The notes under the pieces were generated by a model that saw nothing but the letters and a program-made list of their open reading frames with translations, had not been told where the DNA came from and searched no databases. DNA of 28,170 nucleotides from UPXZ01 sp047974405 (GTDB lineage Bacteria; Bacteroidota; Bacteroidia; Bacteroidales; Paludibacteraceae), in assembly GCA_047974405.1 (NCBI GenBank), contig JBKECI010000108.1, positions 1 to 28,170 on the forward strand, given 5' to 3'. Made by a program: the position numbers and the translations under genes. This document shows positions 16,762 to 26,900 of the stretch, in pieces (positions within the stretch are counted from its first letter, which is position 1; each line of letters starts with the position of its first letter).

Positions 16762-18543
16762 ATGACACAAATTAAAGAACGCCTTGCCAAACTTCGCGAA
16801 TCAATGAAATTGATGAAGGTAAACGCCTGCATTATACCCGGTACCGATCCGCATGCGAGCGAATACATCGCCGATTATTGGAAAGAAAGAGAATGGATTT
16901 CGGGATTCAACGGCTCGGCAGGCACAGTAGTTGTAACACACGAAAAAGCGGGACTGTGGACAGACTCCCGCTATTTTTTGCAAGGTGCAGCACAATTAAA
17001 AGAGACTACCATCGAATTGATGAAACAGGGGCTGCCCGAAACACTCGAAATTGTACCCTGGCTCGAGACCGAGCTAAACAAAGGAGACAAGGTTGCCATA
17101 AATGCCCAGATGTTTTCGGTAAATTCATTCGCGTTAATAAAAAAAGAGCTGAAAATGAGCGGGATAGATGTTGTGTCTGAAGACCTGATAAAGAATGTTT
17201 GGGAAAACAGACCACCACTCCCATCAAAGCCTTTCTTTGTTTTTGCAAAAAAATATTCGGGAAGATCTGTTGAAGAAAAATTAAAACTTCTTCGCGATGA
17301 ACTGCAAAAACAACATGCCGACGTTTTTGTTTTATCAGCACTTGACGATATTGCGTGGCTATTCAATATCAGGGGAAATGATGTGAGCTACAATCCGGTA
17401 ACCATTGCCTATGCTATGGTAAGTCAAGACTCGGCTACCCTCTTTATAGCATCGGAAAAATGTGATGATACCTCGCTCAAATACCTGTATCAAAACAATA
17501 TTCAAATAGAAGATTACAATGCCATAAACGGAGCTTTGAGGCTGATACCAGCCGATAAAACCGTTTTGATAGATGGAAATAAACTCAATCAATCACTGTA
17601 CGAAAATATACCCGAAGAGTGCGAAAAACGCAATGTGATGTCGCCCGTATTCCAACTGAAAAGTATTAAAAATAGCATTGAAATGAAAGGTGTACGAAAG
17701 GCTATGGTAAAAGACGGCGTTGCTTTGACCCGTTTTTTTATCTGGCTCGACAAACAGTTGAAAAACGGGGAGAAAGTTACAGAAATTTCGCTTACAGAAA
17801 GATTGAGCGAATTAAGAGCCAAACAAAAGAATTTTAAAGGAGAAAGTTTTGGAACAATAGCCGGATATGCCGAACATGGTGCCATTGTACACTACAGTGC
17901 TACCGTCAAAACCGACGCCGAATTGAAACAAGAAGGGATACTGCTGCTCGATTCCGGCGGACAATTTTTGGACGGAACAACAGATATTACCCGGACAGTA
18001 GCACTTGGAAAACCCTCCAAACAACAAAAAACAGATTATACTATGGTACTCAAAGGGCATATTTTGCTGGGTACGGCAAAATTTCCCACAGGTACACGAG
18101 GTTCTCAGTTAGATGTTTTGGCGCGCAAAGCAATGTGGGATCAGGCGATAAACTACGGGCATGGCACAGGGCATGGAGTGGGTCATTTCCTGAATGTACA
18201 TGAAGGACCACAAAATATACGTATGGATGAAAACCCAATAATACTCCGCTCCGGTATGATACTCTCCAATGAGCCAGGGCTTTATAGAACTGGAGAATAC
18301 GGCATACGGATAGAAAACTTGGTACATATAATTTCGGCGGAAAAGAGCGAATTCGGTCAATTCCTGAAATTTGAAACATTGACCCTTTTTCCAATCGACA
18401 CCATGCTTGTGGATAAAAAAATGCTGACGGACAAAGAGATTAAGTGGTTGAACAATTATCACGATAATGTATATAAAAAACTGGCGCCTCACCTGACCAA
18501 AAAAGAGTGCAAATGGTTAGAAAAAATGACTAAAGCCATATAG
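16762..18543 (+). CDS. Aminopeptidase P family (Xaa-Pro aminopeptidase), M24
   Basis: The enzyme removes an N-terminal residue that precedes proline; it acts in the cytosol, since no signal peptide is seen. The 593-residue size is that of the long (three-domain) aminopeptidase P type: two creatinase-like N-terminal domains (to about residue 310), then the M24 pita-bread domain. The dinuclear metal ligands are all present: D397 and D408 (LLLDSGGQFLDGTTDITR), H471 in GHGTGHGVGHF (with H467 and H475 nearby), E504 in SNEPG and E518 in IRIENL. The ATG at 16762 has no Shine-Dalgarno site. It is probably a single-gene transcript, ended by the shared hairpin at 18572-18602. Confidence 0.95.
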   Translation: MTQIKERLAKLRESMKLMKVNACIIPGTDPHASEYIADYWKEREWISGFNGSAGTVVVTHEKAGLWTDSRYFLQGAAQLKETTIELMKQGLPETLEIVPWLETELNKGDKVAINAQMFSVNSFALIKKELKMSGIDVVSEDLIKNVWENRPPLPSKPFFVFAKKYSGRSVEEKLKLLRDELQKQHADVFVLSALDDIAWLFNIRGNDVSYNPVTIAYAMVSQDSATLFIASEKCDDTSLKYLYQNNIQIEDYNAINGALRLIPADKTVLIDGNKLNQSLYENIPEECEKRNVMSPVFQLKSIKNSIEMKGVRKAMVKDGVALTRFFIWLDKQLKNGEKVTEISLTERLSELRAKQKNFKGESFGTIAGYAEHGAIVHYSATVKTDAELKQEGILLLDSGGQFLDGTTDITRTVALGKPSKQQKTDYTMVLKGHILLGTAKFPTGTRGSQLDVLARKAMWDQAINYGHGTGHGVGHFLNVHEGPQNIRMDENPIILRSGMILSNEPGLYRTGEYGIRIENLVHIISAEKSEFGQFLKFETLTLFPIDTMLVDKKMLTDKEIKWLNNYHDNVYKKLAPHLTKKECKWLEKMTKAI

Positions 18544-18571
18544 CCAAGAGCAAATAGAAATCAAAAAATAG

Positions 18572-18602
18572 AGGCTGTCTCGAAATAAAATAGAGACAGC
18601 CT
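18572..18602. terminator. Hairpin between convergent aminopeptidase P and ABC exporter genes
   Basis: A perfect 10-bp stem aggctgtctc / gagacagcct (18572-18581 with 18593-18602) has an 11-base loop. On minus it is followed within two bases by a T-rich run (ctattttttg), so it is mainly the terminator of the ABC exporter gene. On plus there is no T-run. Confidence 0.7.
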
Positions 18603-18645
18603 TACTAACACATACAAAGGGTATGGTCCAAATTCAATTTTTGTA

Positions 18646-20484
18646 TCAAAAACTCTGCATATCTACCAATTTTTTGTAGTATCCGTCCAGCGATATCAAT
18701 TCTTCATGCTTGCCACGTTCTACAATTTTCCCTTCATGCAATACGCAAATCATATCGGCTTTTTTGATGGTGGAAAGGCGATGTGCCACCACCAATGTTG
18801 TACGATTTTGCATTAGCTTTTCCAACGCTTCCTGCACCATATGTTCCGATTCGGTATCCAAAGCAGAAGTGGCTTCGTCCAAAATCAAAATGGGAGGATT
18901 TTTCAGTACGGCACGAGCGATGCTTATACGTTGGCGCTGCCCTCCGGAGAGTTTCCCTCCGCGATCGCCTACCGTTGTTTCGTAGCCACTCTCCGTTGCC
19001 ATAATAAATTCATGTGCATTGGCAATTTTGGCGGCAGCAATTACCTGCTCAGGTGTTGCGCTATCTACTCCAAAAGCTATATTATTGAAAAATGTATCGT
19101 TAAACAAAATGGCTTCTTGATTGACGTTTCCCATCAACGAACGTAAATCGTGTTTGGTAAACTGCTTGATGTTGATGTTGTTTAGCAGGATGTTGCCTTC
19201 AACGGGATCGTAAAAGCGGGGTAATAAATCAACCAAAGTAGATTTTCCAGAACCGGATTGTCCTACAATGGCTACAGTTTTTCCTATCGGTACGGTCAGC
19301 TCAATATTTTTCAATACCCAGTCATTCAGATATTTAAAACTCAAATTACTAAAATGAATTTTTTCTATATTTTGGGGGAGTATTTCTGGAGTTTCCGGAT
19401 CTAAGATATTATTTTCGGTCAATAATATTTTGTCGATACGTTCGAGGGAGGCTAATCCTTTTTGTATGCTGTAGGAAGCCTTGGAAAGCTCTTTGGCAGG
19501 GGCTATAATGCTGTAAAATATCACTAAATAAAAGATGAACTCGGCAGCGCTAAGCGAACTGTGATGCCCCAATATAAGTTGTCCTCCAAACCACAGCAAT
19601 AGGGCTATGAGGAATGTACCCAAAAATTCACTGACGGGATGCGCCAAATTAAATCTGCGGTTAATCTTATTAAGCGTATTTCGTAATTTTTCGTTTATTG
19701 CCGAAAATCGGGCGGCAACCTTTTCTTCTGCGTTAAAAGCTTTGATTATCCGTAAACCTCCCAATGTCTCTTCTATTTGAGACAGCAATTCTCCCGTTTG
19801 CTGTTGCCCCTGTTTAGAACGCTTTTTTAACGATTTACCCACTTTACCTATCAACCATGAACTGCCCGGCAGGAGTATCAAAACAAACAAGGTTAATTGC
19901 CAGCTCATCGAGAACAATACTATGAGATAAACCAAAATCATTAGCGGATTTTTCAAAACCATGTCCAAAGAACTTATTACAGAGGCTTCTACCTCAGCAA
20001 CATCGCTGGTCATTCTGGTCATTATATCTCCTTTGCGTTCGTTGGAAAAAAAACCGATAGGTAGATTAACCACCTTGTTGTACAGCTTGTTACGTAAATC
20101 TCGCAACACTCCCGTTCTGATAGGGATAACATAGTACGAACCAAGATATGAGCTCCCAACTTTGAACAGCGTCATTATGACCAAAAAAATGCCAATAAAT
20201 ACCAAAGCATTTTGTGCCCCCGCATTTTGTATTAAATGCTGAATGGTATAAGTTACATTATTTTTTAAAGCGGCATAAATCTCTTTAAGCCCATCGTTCC
20301 AAGTCCAATATTGGTATGTCGCATCCGTTTTGTTAATTCCGAAAAGAATCTGCAATACCGGAATGATAGCCCCGAAAGAGAACAAACTGAAAATAGTCGA
20401 TAGCAAATTGAACAATAAGCTTGTAAAGACATATTTTTTGTAAGGGGGGATAAATCGCTTTATTAATTCGATAAAATTAAACAT
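18646..20484 (-). CDS. ABC exporter, fused permease/ATPase (MsbA/multidrug type)
   Basis: This is a 612-residue half-transporter of the inner membrane, probably a homodimer that flips lipid or exports drugs. The membrane domain spans about residues 1-330 with six hydrophobic segments. The ATPase domain has Walker A GQSGSGKST at about 408-416, a Q-loop in NQEAILFNDTFFNNIAFG, the signature LSGGQRQRISIARA at about 512, Walker B ILILDEATSALD at about 532 and the switch VVAHRLSTI. The substrate cannot be inferred; MsbA-like lipid A flippase is the usual label for this size and order. It starts 56 bp after purB ends on the same strand, without a terminator in between, so the two are probably one transcript. 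Confidence 0.92.
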   Translation of the reverse strand: MFNFIELIKRFIPPYKKYVFTSLLFNLLSTIFSLFSFGAIIPVLQILFGINKTDATYQYWTWNDGLKEIYAALKNNVTYTIQHLIQNAGAQNALVFIGIFLVIMTLFKVGSSYLGSYYVIPIRTGVLRDLRNKLYNKVVNLPIGFFSNERKGDIMTRMTSDVAEVEASVISSLDMVLKNPLMILVYLIVLFSMSWQLTLFVLILLPGSSWLIGKVGKSLKKRSKQGQQQTGELLSQIEETLGGLRIIKAFNAEEKVAARFSAINEKLRNTLNKINRRFNLAHPVSEFLGTFLIALLLWFGGQLILGHHSSLSAAEFIFYLVIFYSIIAPAKELSKASYSIQKGLASLERIDKILLTENNILDPETPEILPQNIEKIHFSNLSFKYLNDWVLKNIELTVPIGKTVAIVGQSGSGKSTLVDLLPRFYDPVEGNILLNNINIKQFTKHDLRSLMGNVNQEAILFNDTFFNNIAFGVDSATPEQVIAAAKIANAHEFIMATESGYETTVGDRGGKLSGGQRQRISIARAVLKNPPILILDEATSALDTESEHMVQEALEKLMQNRTTLVVAHRLSTIKKADMICVLHEGKIVERGKHEELISLDGYYKKLVDMQSF

Positions 20485-20540
20485 CTACATTTTCATTATT
20501 TATAAAACAATGGCAACAAATGGCAATTGCACTCAACCTT

Positions 20541-21884
20541 TTATACGCCTGTATAATTTTTGGGGGTAATATCTCTTAATTCTTTCTTCACGCTTTCATC
20601 TACCTCCAGTTCGTCGATAAAGCTGGCAATGGATGTTGCGGTAATTTCCTCATTTTTCCGCGTAAGTTTTTTTAATGCTTCGTAGGGTTGCGGATAGCTT
20701 TCCCTTCGAAGTATAGTTTGAATAGCCTCTGCCACCACCGCCCAATTTTTTTCTAAGTCTCTCGCTATTGCCTCTTTGTTGAGTAGCAACTTTTCCAATC
20801 CTTTCAAAATACTTTGTGTAGCGATGAGTGTATGTGCGAAAGGTACTCCCACATTTCTCAATACAGTACTGTCTGTCAAGTCTCTTTGAAGTCGGGATAT
20901 AGGTAGTTTGGATGACAAAAACTCAAGAACCGCATTTGCCATACCTAAATTTCCTTCGGCATTTTCAAAGTCTATCGGATTTACCTTGTGCGGCATAGCT
21001 GACGACCCCACTTCCCCATCTTTTATTTTTTGTTTGAAATATTCCATTGAGATGTACGTCCACATATCGCGACAGAAATCTATAAGAATATTATCAATAC
21101 GTTTCATCGCATCAAAAAGCGCTGCCAAATTGTCGTAGTTAGATATTTGCGTGGTCCACCCTTCCCGCTCCAAGCCCAATCTTTGGCTTACAAACCAGTC
21201 TCCAAATTCTTTCCAATCGATGTTGGGATAGGCTGCATGGTGAGCGTTGAAATTGCCGGTGGCTCCCCCAAATTTAGCTGTTTGAGGAGTTTCCATCAAC
21301 AATTCCGTTTGCTGTTGCAATCTGGAGACAAAGACCATTATTTCTTTTCCCAGCCGCGTTGGCGAGGCTGGCTGGCCGTGTGTTTTGGCAAGCATCGCGA
21401 TTTTTTCCCACTCTTTTGACATCCGGAGCAATTCGCCGGTTACTTTGTCCAATTCGGGGATGTACACATCATCCAAAGCATTTTTTACAGAAAGCGGTAC
21501 TGCTGTATTATTGATGTCTTGAGAGGTTAATCCGAAGTGTATAAACTCTTTGTAGTTGGCAAGGCTTAAACTGTCAAACCGCTCTTTTAAAAAATATTCT
21601 ACCGCCTTTACATCATGATTGGTAACTTTTTCTATCTGTTTTACAGCCAATGCATCTTCTAGTGTGAAATCTGTGTAAATTGTCCTTAGTTTTTTAAAAA
21701 CGTCATGCGGTATTTTTTCAAGCGATTTCAGAGGATATTCACACAATGCAATGAAATATTCTACTTCCACTTGTACTCTATATTTTATAAGGGCAAATTC
21801 TGAGAAATATTGGGAATAAGTTTGCGTTTTGGATTTGTATCGTCCATCTACAGGCGAAATAGCTGTAAGTAAATTGTGAGGCAT
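20541..21884 (-). CDS. purB: Adenylosuccinate lyase
   Basis: The enzyme cleaves SAICAR to AICAR and adenylosuccinate to AMP, two steps of purine synthesis. The protein is of the E. coli PurB type: it opens with LLTAISPVDGRY, has TSQDINNTAV, the catalytic KTHGQPASPTRLGKE and the lyase signature GSSAMPHKVNPIDFENAEGN at about residue 292. The start is ATG 21884, giving 447 residues. The frame is open for 16 more codons to 21932, but those residues (basic, not conserved) lie upstream of the family's usual N-terminus. A TAnnTTTG box is found about 115 bases upstream. Confidence 0.96.
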   Translation of the reverse strand: MPHNLLTAISPVDGRYKSKTQTYSQYFSEFALIKYRVQVEVEYFIALCEYPLKSLEKIPHDVFKKLRTIYTDFTLEDALAVKQIEKVTNHDVKAVEYFLKERFDSLSLANYKEFIHFGLTSQDINNTAVPLSVKNALDDVYIPELDKVTGELLRMSKEWEKIAMLAKTHGQPASPTRLGKEIMVFVSRLQQQTELLMETPQTAKFGGATGNFNAHHAAYPNIDWKEFGDWFVSQRLGLEREGWTTQISNYDNLAALFDAMKRIDNILIDFCRDMWTYISMEYFKQKIKDGEVGSSAMPHKVNPIDFENAEGNLGMANAVLEFLSSKLPISRLQRDLTDSTVLRNVGVPFAHTLIATQSILKGLEKLLLNKEAIARDLEKNWAVVAEAIQTILRRESYPQPYEALKKLTRKNEEITATSIASFIDELEVDESVKKELRDITPKNYTGV

Positions 21885-21997
21885 ATTGTTTGATTTTTTA
21901 GAAATGAAGTTTCTTCTTTTGGGGTAAATCAACGATCACAAACCATCGTTTTTTTTTTTGATACCTTGTAAAAACTTCCATATTAAAAATAAGTCTG

Positions 21998-22005
21998 CAA
22001 AGTTA
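21998..22005 (-). promoter_or_regulatory. Bacteroidetes-type -7 box upstream of purB
   Basis: On minus the sequence reads TAACTTTG, a match to TAnnTTTG. The -33 box is poor (a T-run about 20 bases upstream). The resulting leader would be about 105 bases long. A similar box points the other way at 22073-22080. Confidence 0.5.
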
Positions 22006-22072
22006 CATATTTTTGATTGATTAAAAAATCGATGTAAATGGGCTTTTCCCCGTTGATATGCAAAAAAAAACT

Positions 22073-22080
22073 TAACTTTG
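22073..22080 (+). promoter_or_regulatory. -7 box abutting the start codon of the YgjP-like gene
   Basis: TAACTTTG ends only four bases before the ATG at 22085, with a TTG (22053-22055) 17 bases upstream. If this box is used the mRNA has no leader, beginning at or within a base or two of the ATG. Confidence 0.5.
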
Positions 22081-22084
22081 CACA

Positions 22085-22780
22085 ATGATTATCGATAAAG
22101 AATTAGGAACGATTCACTTTGAACAGAGCCTACGGGCAAAGCGGTTGAGTGTGCGTGTTCTGTCTGATGGTATAAAGGTAGTGTTGCCACAAGGTGTTTT
22201 AACTGAAGACGGGATGAAATTTGTCGAAAGCGTACGCTCCAAAATTCTGACCAAGCAGGAAGAAATTCAAAGCAAAACAATAGTTATCTCCGAAGAAAAC
22301 CTGCTGCAAACACTTACTTTTCGGGTAAATGTGAGAAAAGCAAAGAGAAGCAATATTTTTTCGTCTCTGAAAAACGGTGAATTAACCATCGATTATCCCG
22401 ATTTTTTAGATTGCAAAGCAAACCAGACACAATCCTATTTTTGGGACAGTATCAACTATTTTCTTCGTCAGGAGGCTAAAAGATTATTACCTTACAGAAC
22501 GTTTGAACTGGCAAAGAAATTTGACTTCAGCTACAGCAACGTAAAGATACAATCGTCTAAAACCCGTTGGGGAAGTTGTAGTTACAGAAAAAGTATCAAT
22601 CTCTCTTTTTATTTGATGTTTCTTCCTCAACATTTGATTGATTATGTGATATTGCACGAACTCTGCCACACTCGCGAAATGAACCACAGCGAAAGATTTT
22701 GGAGAGAGATGGACAGAGTAACCGACAACAAAGGCAAAGCATTGAGAGAAGAACTAAAAAACTATTCGATGCCCAAATGA
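22085..22780 (+). CDS. YgjP-like (DUF45) M48-type metallopeptidase
   Basis: This is a 231-residue soluble protein of the YgjP/DUF45 family, with a gluzincin-type active site: H191-E192-xx-H195 in HELCHTREMNHSERFW, and H201 as likely third zinc ligand. The preceding block SSKTRWGSCSYRKSINLSFYLMFLP is also family-typical. No signal peptide or membrane segment is visible. The physiological substrate is not known to me. Starting at 22085 agrees with the family's N-terminus (RAKRLSVRV about 17 residues in). The BASS transporter follows after 22 bp and is probably in the same transcript. Confidence 0.92.
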   Translation: MIIDKELGTIHFEQSLRAKRLSVRVLSDGIKVVLPQGVLTEDGMKFVESVRSKILTKQEEIQSKTIVISEENLLQTLTFRVNVRKAKRSNIFSSLKNGELTIDYPDFLDCKANQTQSYFWDSINYFLRQEAKRLLPYRTFELAKKFDFSYSNVKIQSSKTRWGSCSYRKSINLSFYLMFLPQHLIDYVILHELCHTREMNHSERFWREMDRVTDNKGKALREELKNYSMPK

Positions 22781-22802
22781 TTTTTTAACAAATCGCAGAG
22801 CT

Positions 22803-23690
22803 ATGTTACAAAAAATAAAGTCATATATGATGCCGGTTGCTATGCTGATAGGGCTTTTGTTTTACCCCTATATGACTCGATTGGCTTTTCTCACACCCTA
22901 TTTTATTTTTATAATGCTGTTTTTTACCTTTATCAAAATACGTTGGAGGCATATACGGCTTACAAAATTGCACGCTTGGCTCATTTTGATACAGGTGGCA
23001 GGTAGTATGCTGGTGTATGCATTGCTGTTGCCTGTCGATAAAATCCTGGCGCAAGGGTTAATGGTTTGTGTGATAGCACCAACTGCTACAGCAGCCCCCG
23101 TGATTACCGGCATGCTGAAAGGGAATGTGGAAAGTTTGACTGCTTATAGCCTATTGAGTAATATTGCCATTGTTATTTTCGCTCCGTTTATTTTCTCTTT
23201 GGTGGGCAAAATAGGTGATGTGTCTTATGTGGCAAATGCGTTGGGCATCTCAAAAAGCGTAGTTCTATTTGTTTTTTCTCCTCTTGTATTGGCTTTTCTC
23301 ACAAAAATGTTTTTACCAAAAATCAATCAAAAGTTAGCCGCTATATCTGGAATCTCGTTCTGGTTATGGAGCGCGGCACTTGCCATTGTAACGGGCAAAA
23401 CCATTGCATTTATCTTACAGCAAAATAGCGGTTATGCTACAGAGGTAGCTTTGGCAGGTGGGGCTTTGGTAGTTTGTATTTTGCTTTTTGTCTCTGGAAA
23501 GTTACTTGGCAGGCAGTACGGCGATACCATTGCAGGAGGACAAGGTTTAGGTCAGAAAAATACGATTCTCGCCATTTGGATGTCGCAAACCTACCTACAT
23601 CCGTTATCATCGGTGGCACCGGGTATGTATGTGATATGGCAAAATTTGTTCAATTCGTGGCAAATTTGGCACGCAAGGAAAACCCTGTAA
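22803..23690 (+). CDS. BASS-family (bile acid:sodium symporter-like) transporter
   Basis: This is a 295-residue inner-membrane protein with eight to nine hydrophobic segments. Family-typical blocks are VCVIAPTATAAPVITGMLKGN (the substrate/Na+ loop with Pro-Thr-Ala-Thr) and the C-terminal GLGQKNTILAIWMSQTYLHP. Members take up organic anions, pantoate-like acids or other small solutes together with Na+; the substrate here cannot be read from sequence. Neither neighbour suggests a pathway. It starts 22 bp after the YgjP-like gene. Confidence 0.88.
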   Translation: MLQKIKSYMMPVAMLIGLLFYPYMTRLAFLTPYFIFIMLFFTFIKIRWRHIRLTKLHAWLILIQVAGSMLVYALLLPVDKILAQGLMVCVIAPTATAAPVITGMLKGNVESLTAYSLLSNIAIVIFAPFIFSLVGKIGDVSYVANALGISKSVVLFVFSPLVLAFLTKMFLPKINQKLAAISGISFWLWSAALAIVTGKTIAFILQQNSGYATEVALAGGALVVCILLFVSGKLLGRQYGDTIAGGQGLGQKNTILAIWMSQTYLHPLSSVAPGMYVIWQNLFNSWQIWHARKTL

Positions 23691-23960
23691 CAATAATTAA
23701 GCGTACAGTGTCTTTTTAGCCACCTTTTTTACAAAACTTATTATTTTAACGTTGCCAAAAATAATCTGTCTTTACTTTATTATTGTTATTTTTGTAGTCG
23801 CAATAAAGAGATGCGCAATATTTAGTTTGAAAATATGCCGTTTTGTAACACAAAGAAGATAAATAAACACTACATCAAGTTTCTTGGAAAATGATTCTAA
23901 GAATTGAAATTTAATCTATTTGTACAAAATGATTTATGCAAAATAATTAGACATGTCACG
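23691..23960. other. Intergenic region before the amidase, with a possible promoter
   Basis: In these 270 bases the sequence tatttttg (23787-23794) matches TAnnTTTG, with a poor -33 box. The leader would be about 160 bases long. Apart from that I see no hairpin, small gene or repeat. Confidence 0.35.
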
Positions 23961-26900
23961 ATGAAAATTAAGATAAAATTTCTGTTTTTTTTAAGTATTC
24001 TACTTACTATTTTTTCCCTTTTTGCTGCACGATACAAATTTAGTCACTCGGTATTCCCCGATTTGACTAATACAGATTACAAAGAGCGTGAAAAAAATAC
24101 CTTGTTGGATACCGTTGTACAAGAGTTTGAAGAGGTTGATTCCATTTCGGAAGACGATTTGAATAAAAACGATTCGATTTTCGCGCTTGAAGACACCCTC
24201 AATGTAGAAGAAATAATAGACACTTTGACACAAAAAGAAAACGATGAAACGGAAACAATAGCCGAAACAGACTCTGTTGAGATTCCTTTTGTAATAGAGA
24301 GTAAACATCGTTTTAACATTCCGCTATCAAACCATCCGCTTACAAAGAATATGTCGCAGCCTTTCACGCCGGCAAAAGGGTTGCAAAACCGGCACATTGC
24401 CCTGTGGCAAAGTCATGGTTTATACTATAAGCAATCCAAAGAAAAATGGATGTGGCAACGTGCCAATATCTTCGGTACACGCGAAGATTTATTTACCCAA
24501 TCATTTGTGTTACCTTTTTTGGTTCCTATGCTCGAGAACGCAGGCGCTGCTGTCTTACTACCCCGCGAAAGAGATACACAACTTACCGAAATTATAGTAG
24601 ATAACGACAACAGTTCGAACAACTCCGATTTTGTACTCCACAGCGGTAGGCAAAAGTGGGAAAAAGGATTTTTGAACGGCTTTGCCAATATAAAAGATGT
24701 GTATTTGGATGGAGAAAATCCATTCATATACGGCTCCTATGTGCAGGTGCAGACAACCGATGACAAAGAGTCTATAAGCACAGCCGAATGGTTGCCTCAT
24801 TTCCCCCAAAAGGATAAATACGCTCTTTACATATCATACAAAACGTTGTACAATAGCAGTCAAAATGCAACCTACACGGTGTATCATACCGGAGGAGCAA
24901 CAGAGTTTCAGGTGAACCAGACAATGGGAGGAGGAACGTGGATATACCTTGGCACCTTTACGTTTGACAAAGGGAAAAACCAAAACGGACGCGTAGTACT
25001 CTCAAACCTGTGTAGCGAGACTGATAAAATAATAACAGCCGACGCTATAAAAATAGGTGGAGGTATGGGCAATATCAGTCGTAAACGCTCCGATTTAGTA
25101 ACAAAGAAAGTGATTAAAACTCCCATTAAAGGAAAAAAATACGTTTATAAATATGTGAAAAAACGAGGTAAGCGTGTAAGGGTACCTGTAAGGAGATACA
25201 AAACAAAAGTTACCACAAGCACTCAGCAATTTCACAATTACAGTACGAGTGAAATGCCTCGCTTTGTCGAAGGCTCTCGTTACTGGCTGCAGTGGGCGGG
25301 CGTACCCGACACCGTTTATAGCCGCACTAAAAGTCAAGACGATTATTCCGATGACTTTCAGTCCAGAGGGTTTTGGGTCAATTATCTTTCGGGAGGCTCG
25401 CCGTCCAATCCAACTTCTGCCGGTCTGAGCATTCCCATTGATGCGGCATTGGCATTCCACACCGATGCTGGAAGAACTTCGGATTCCATCATCGGTACAT
25501 TAGCTATACACACAGCAAAAAACACGCAAGGAAAGTATTTTTATAACAATGGCACCTCACGTTGGACGGGTAGGGATTTGACAGATAAGATTCAAACCCA
25601 AATAGTAAACGATATTCGCGAAAAATACGATACTAGATGGGTAAGAAGACAATTGTGGAATCGAAGTTATAGTGAATCACGCGTACCCGAAGTACCTACC
25701 ATCCTTTTGGAATTACTCTCGCATCAAAACTTTCCCGATATGAGATTTGGCTTAGATCCTCGTTTTAGATTTGATGCAAGTCGTGCCATATACAAAGGCA
25801 TGTTAAGATTTATATCCGAACAAAATAATTCGGATTGCATTATTCAACCACTCCCTGTCGAAGCATTCAGTGTACAGTTCAAAGATTCGGCAACCGTACG
25901 CCTGCATTGGGAACCGGTGGAAGACCCTCTTGAAAAAACCGCAACTCCCACTGGGTACATTGTTTACACGAGAATTGGTCAAGGGGGTTTTGATAACGGA
26001 GAATTTTCTCCAGAAAATACATTTGATAAAAAGATAGGAAAAAATAAAATTTACAGTTTCAAAGTAGAGGCGGTAAACGATGGTGGGAAAAGTTTCCCCT
26101 CCGAAATATTGTCTGCCTGCAAAACCAATAGCGATACTATACTACTTATTGTCAATGCATTTAACCGAGTTTCGGCTCCGGCATCATTTTCTACCCCTGC
26201 TACTTCTGGATTTAATAGCCACTGGGATGCGGGAGTACCTTATATCAACGACTATAAGACTACCGGAGAGCAAGTGGAATTTAGAAAAGGACTTCTATAC
26301 CTTAGCGACGAAAATCCGGGACACGGCAGAAGCAATACCAACCTCGAAGGGAAAGTGATAGCAGGAAATACGTTTGATTATCCGTTGATACACGGTATAA
26401 GCATCAAAAAGGGAGGATATTCCTTTGTCTCCTGTAGCGAAAAATCGATAGAACAAGGCGGTGTTCGTATGTCGCAATATGCTGCCGTGGACATTATTTT
26501 GGGAAAAGAGAGACAATGGACATCGCTCGACAAAAAAACGGACGAAAAGGTTTTTAAAACTTTTACCCCCGAAATGAGAAAAGCAATCATTCAATATGCC
26601 AATAATTCCGGAAATCTATTTATCAGTGGCGCCCATGTGGTTTCAGACTTGAGTATGCCTGAACAAAGCACTCCCGCAGAGTATGGATTTTTGGTCAATT
26701 TGATGAAAGCAAAATGGGCAGGATACAAAGTAAATGGTTTGGGTGAAGTTAAAATTAAAGATACAAGATATTTTAAGGATCAAACCATCAATTTTTATAA
26801 CGAGCCAAACAGCGAGTTGTATTTTGTGGAAGCTCCCGACGCACTCGAACCTACCGACGAAAAAGCCATTCCGATAGGAAAATATAGCGGTTCGGAGCTT

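Noticed and set aside
21885..21932. 16-residue extension of purB
   Set aside because: The PurB family begins at the LLTAISPVDGRY block; the added residues are basic and unlike the family, and no promoter precedes them closely.
23904..23960. 19-residue extension of the amidase
   Set aside because: Starting there would bury the signal peptide, which begins cleanly at 23961.
24908..25460. Open frames on minus inside the amidase gene
   Set aside because: They lie antisense to a clearly coding region, with no recognisable domain or promoter.
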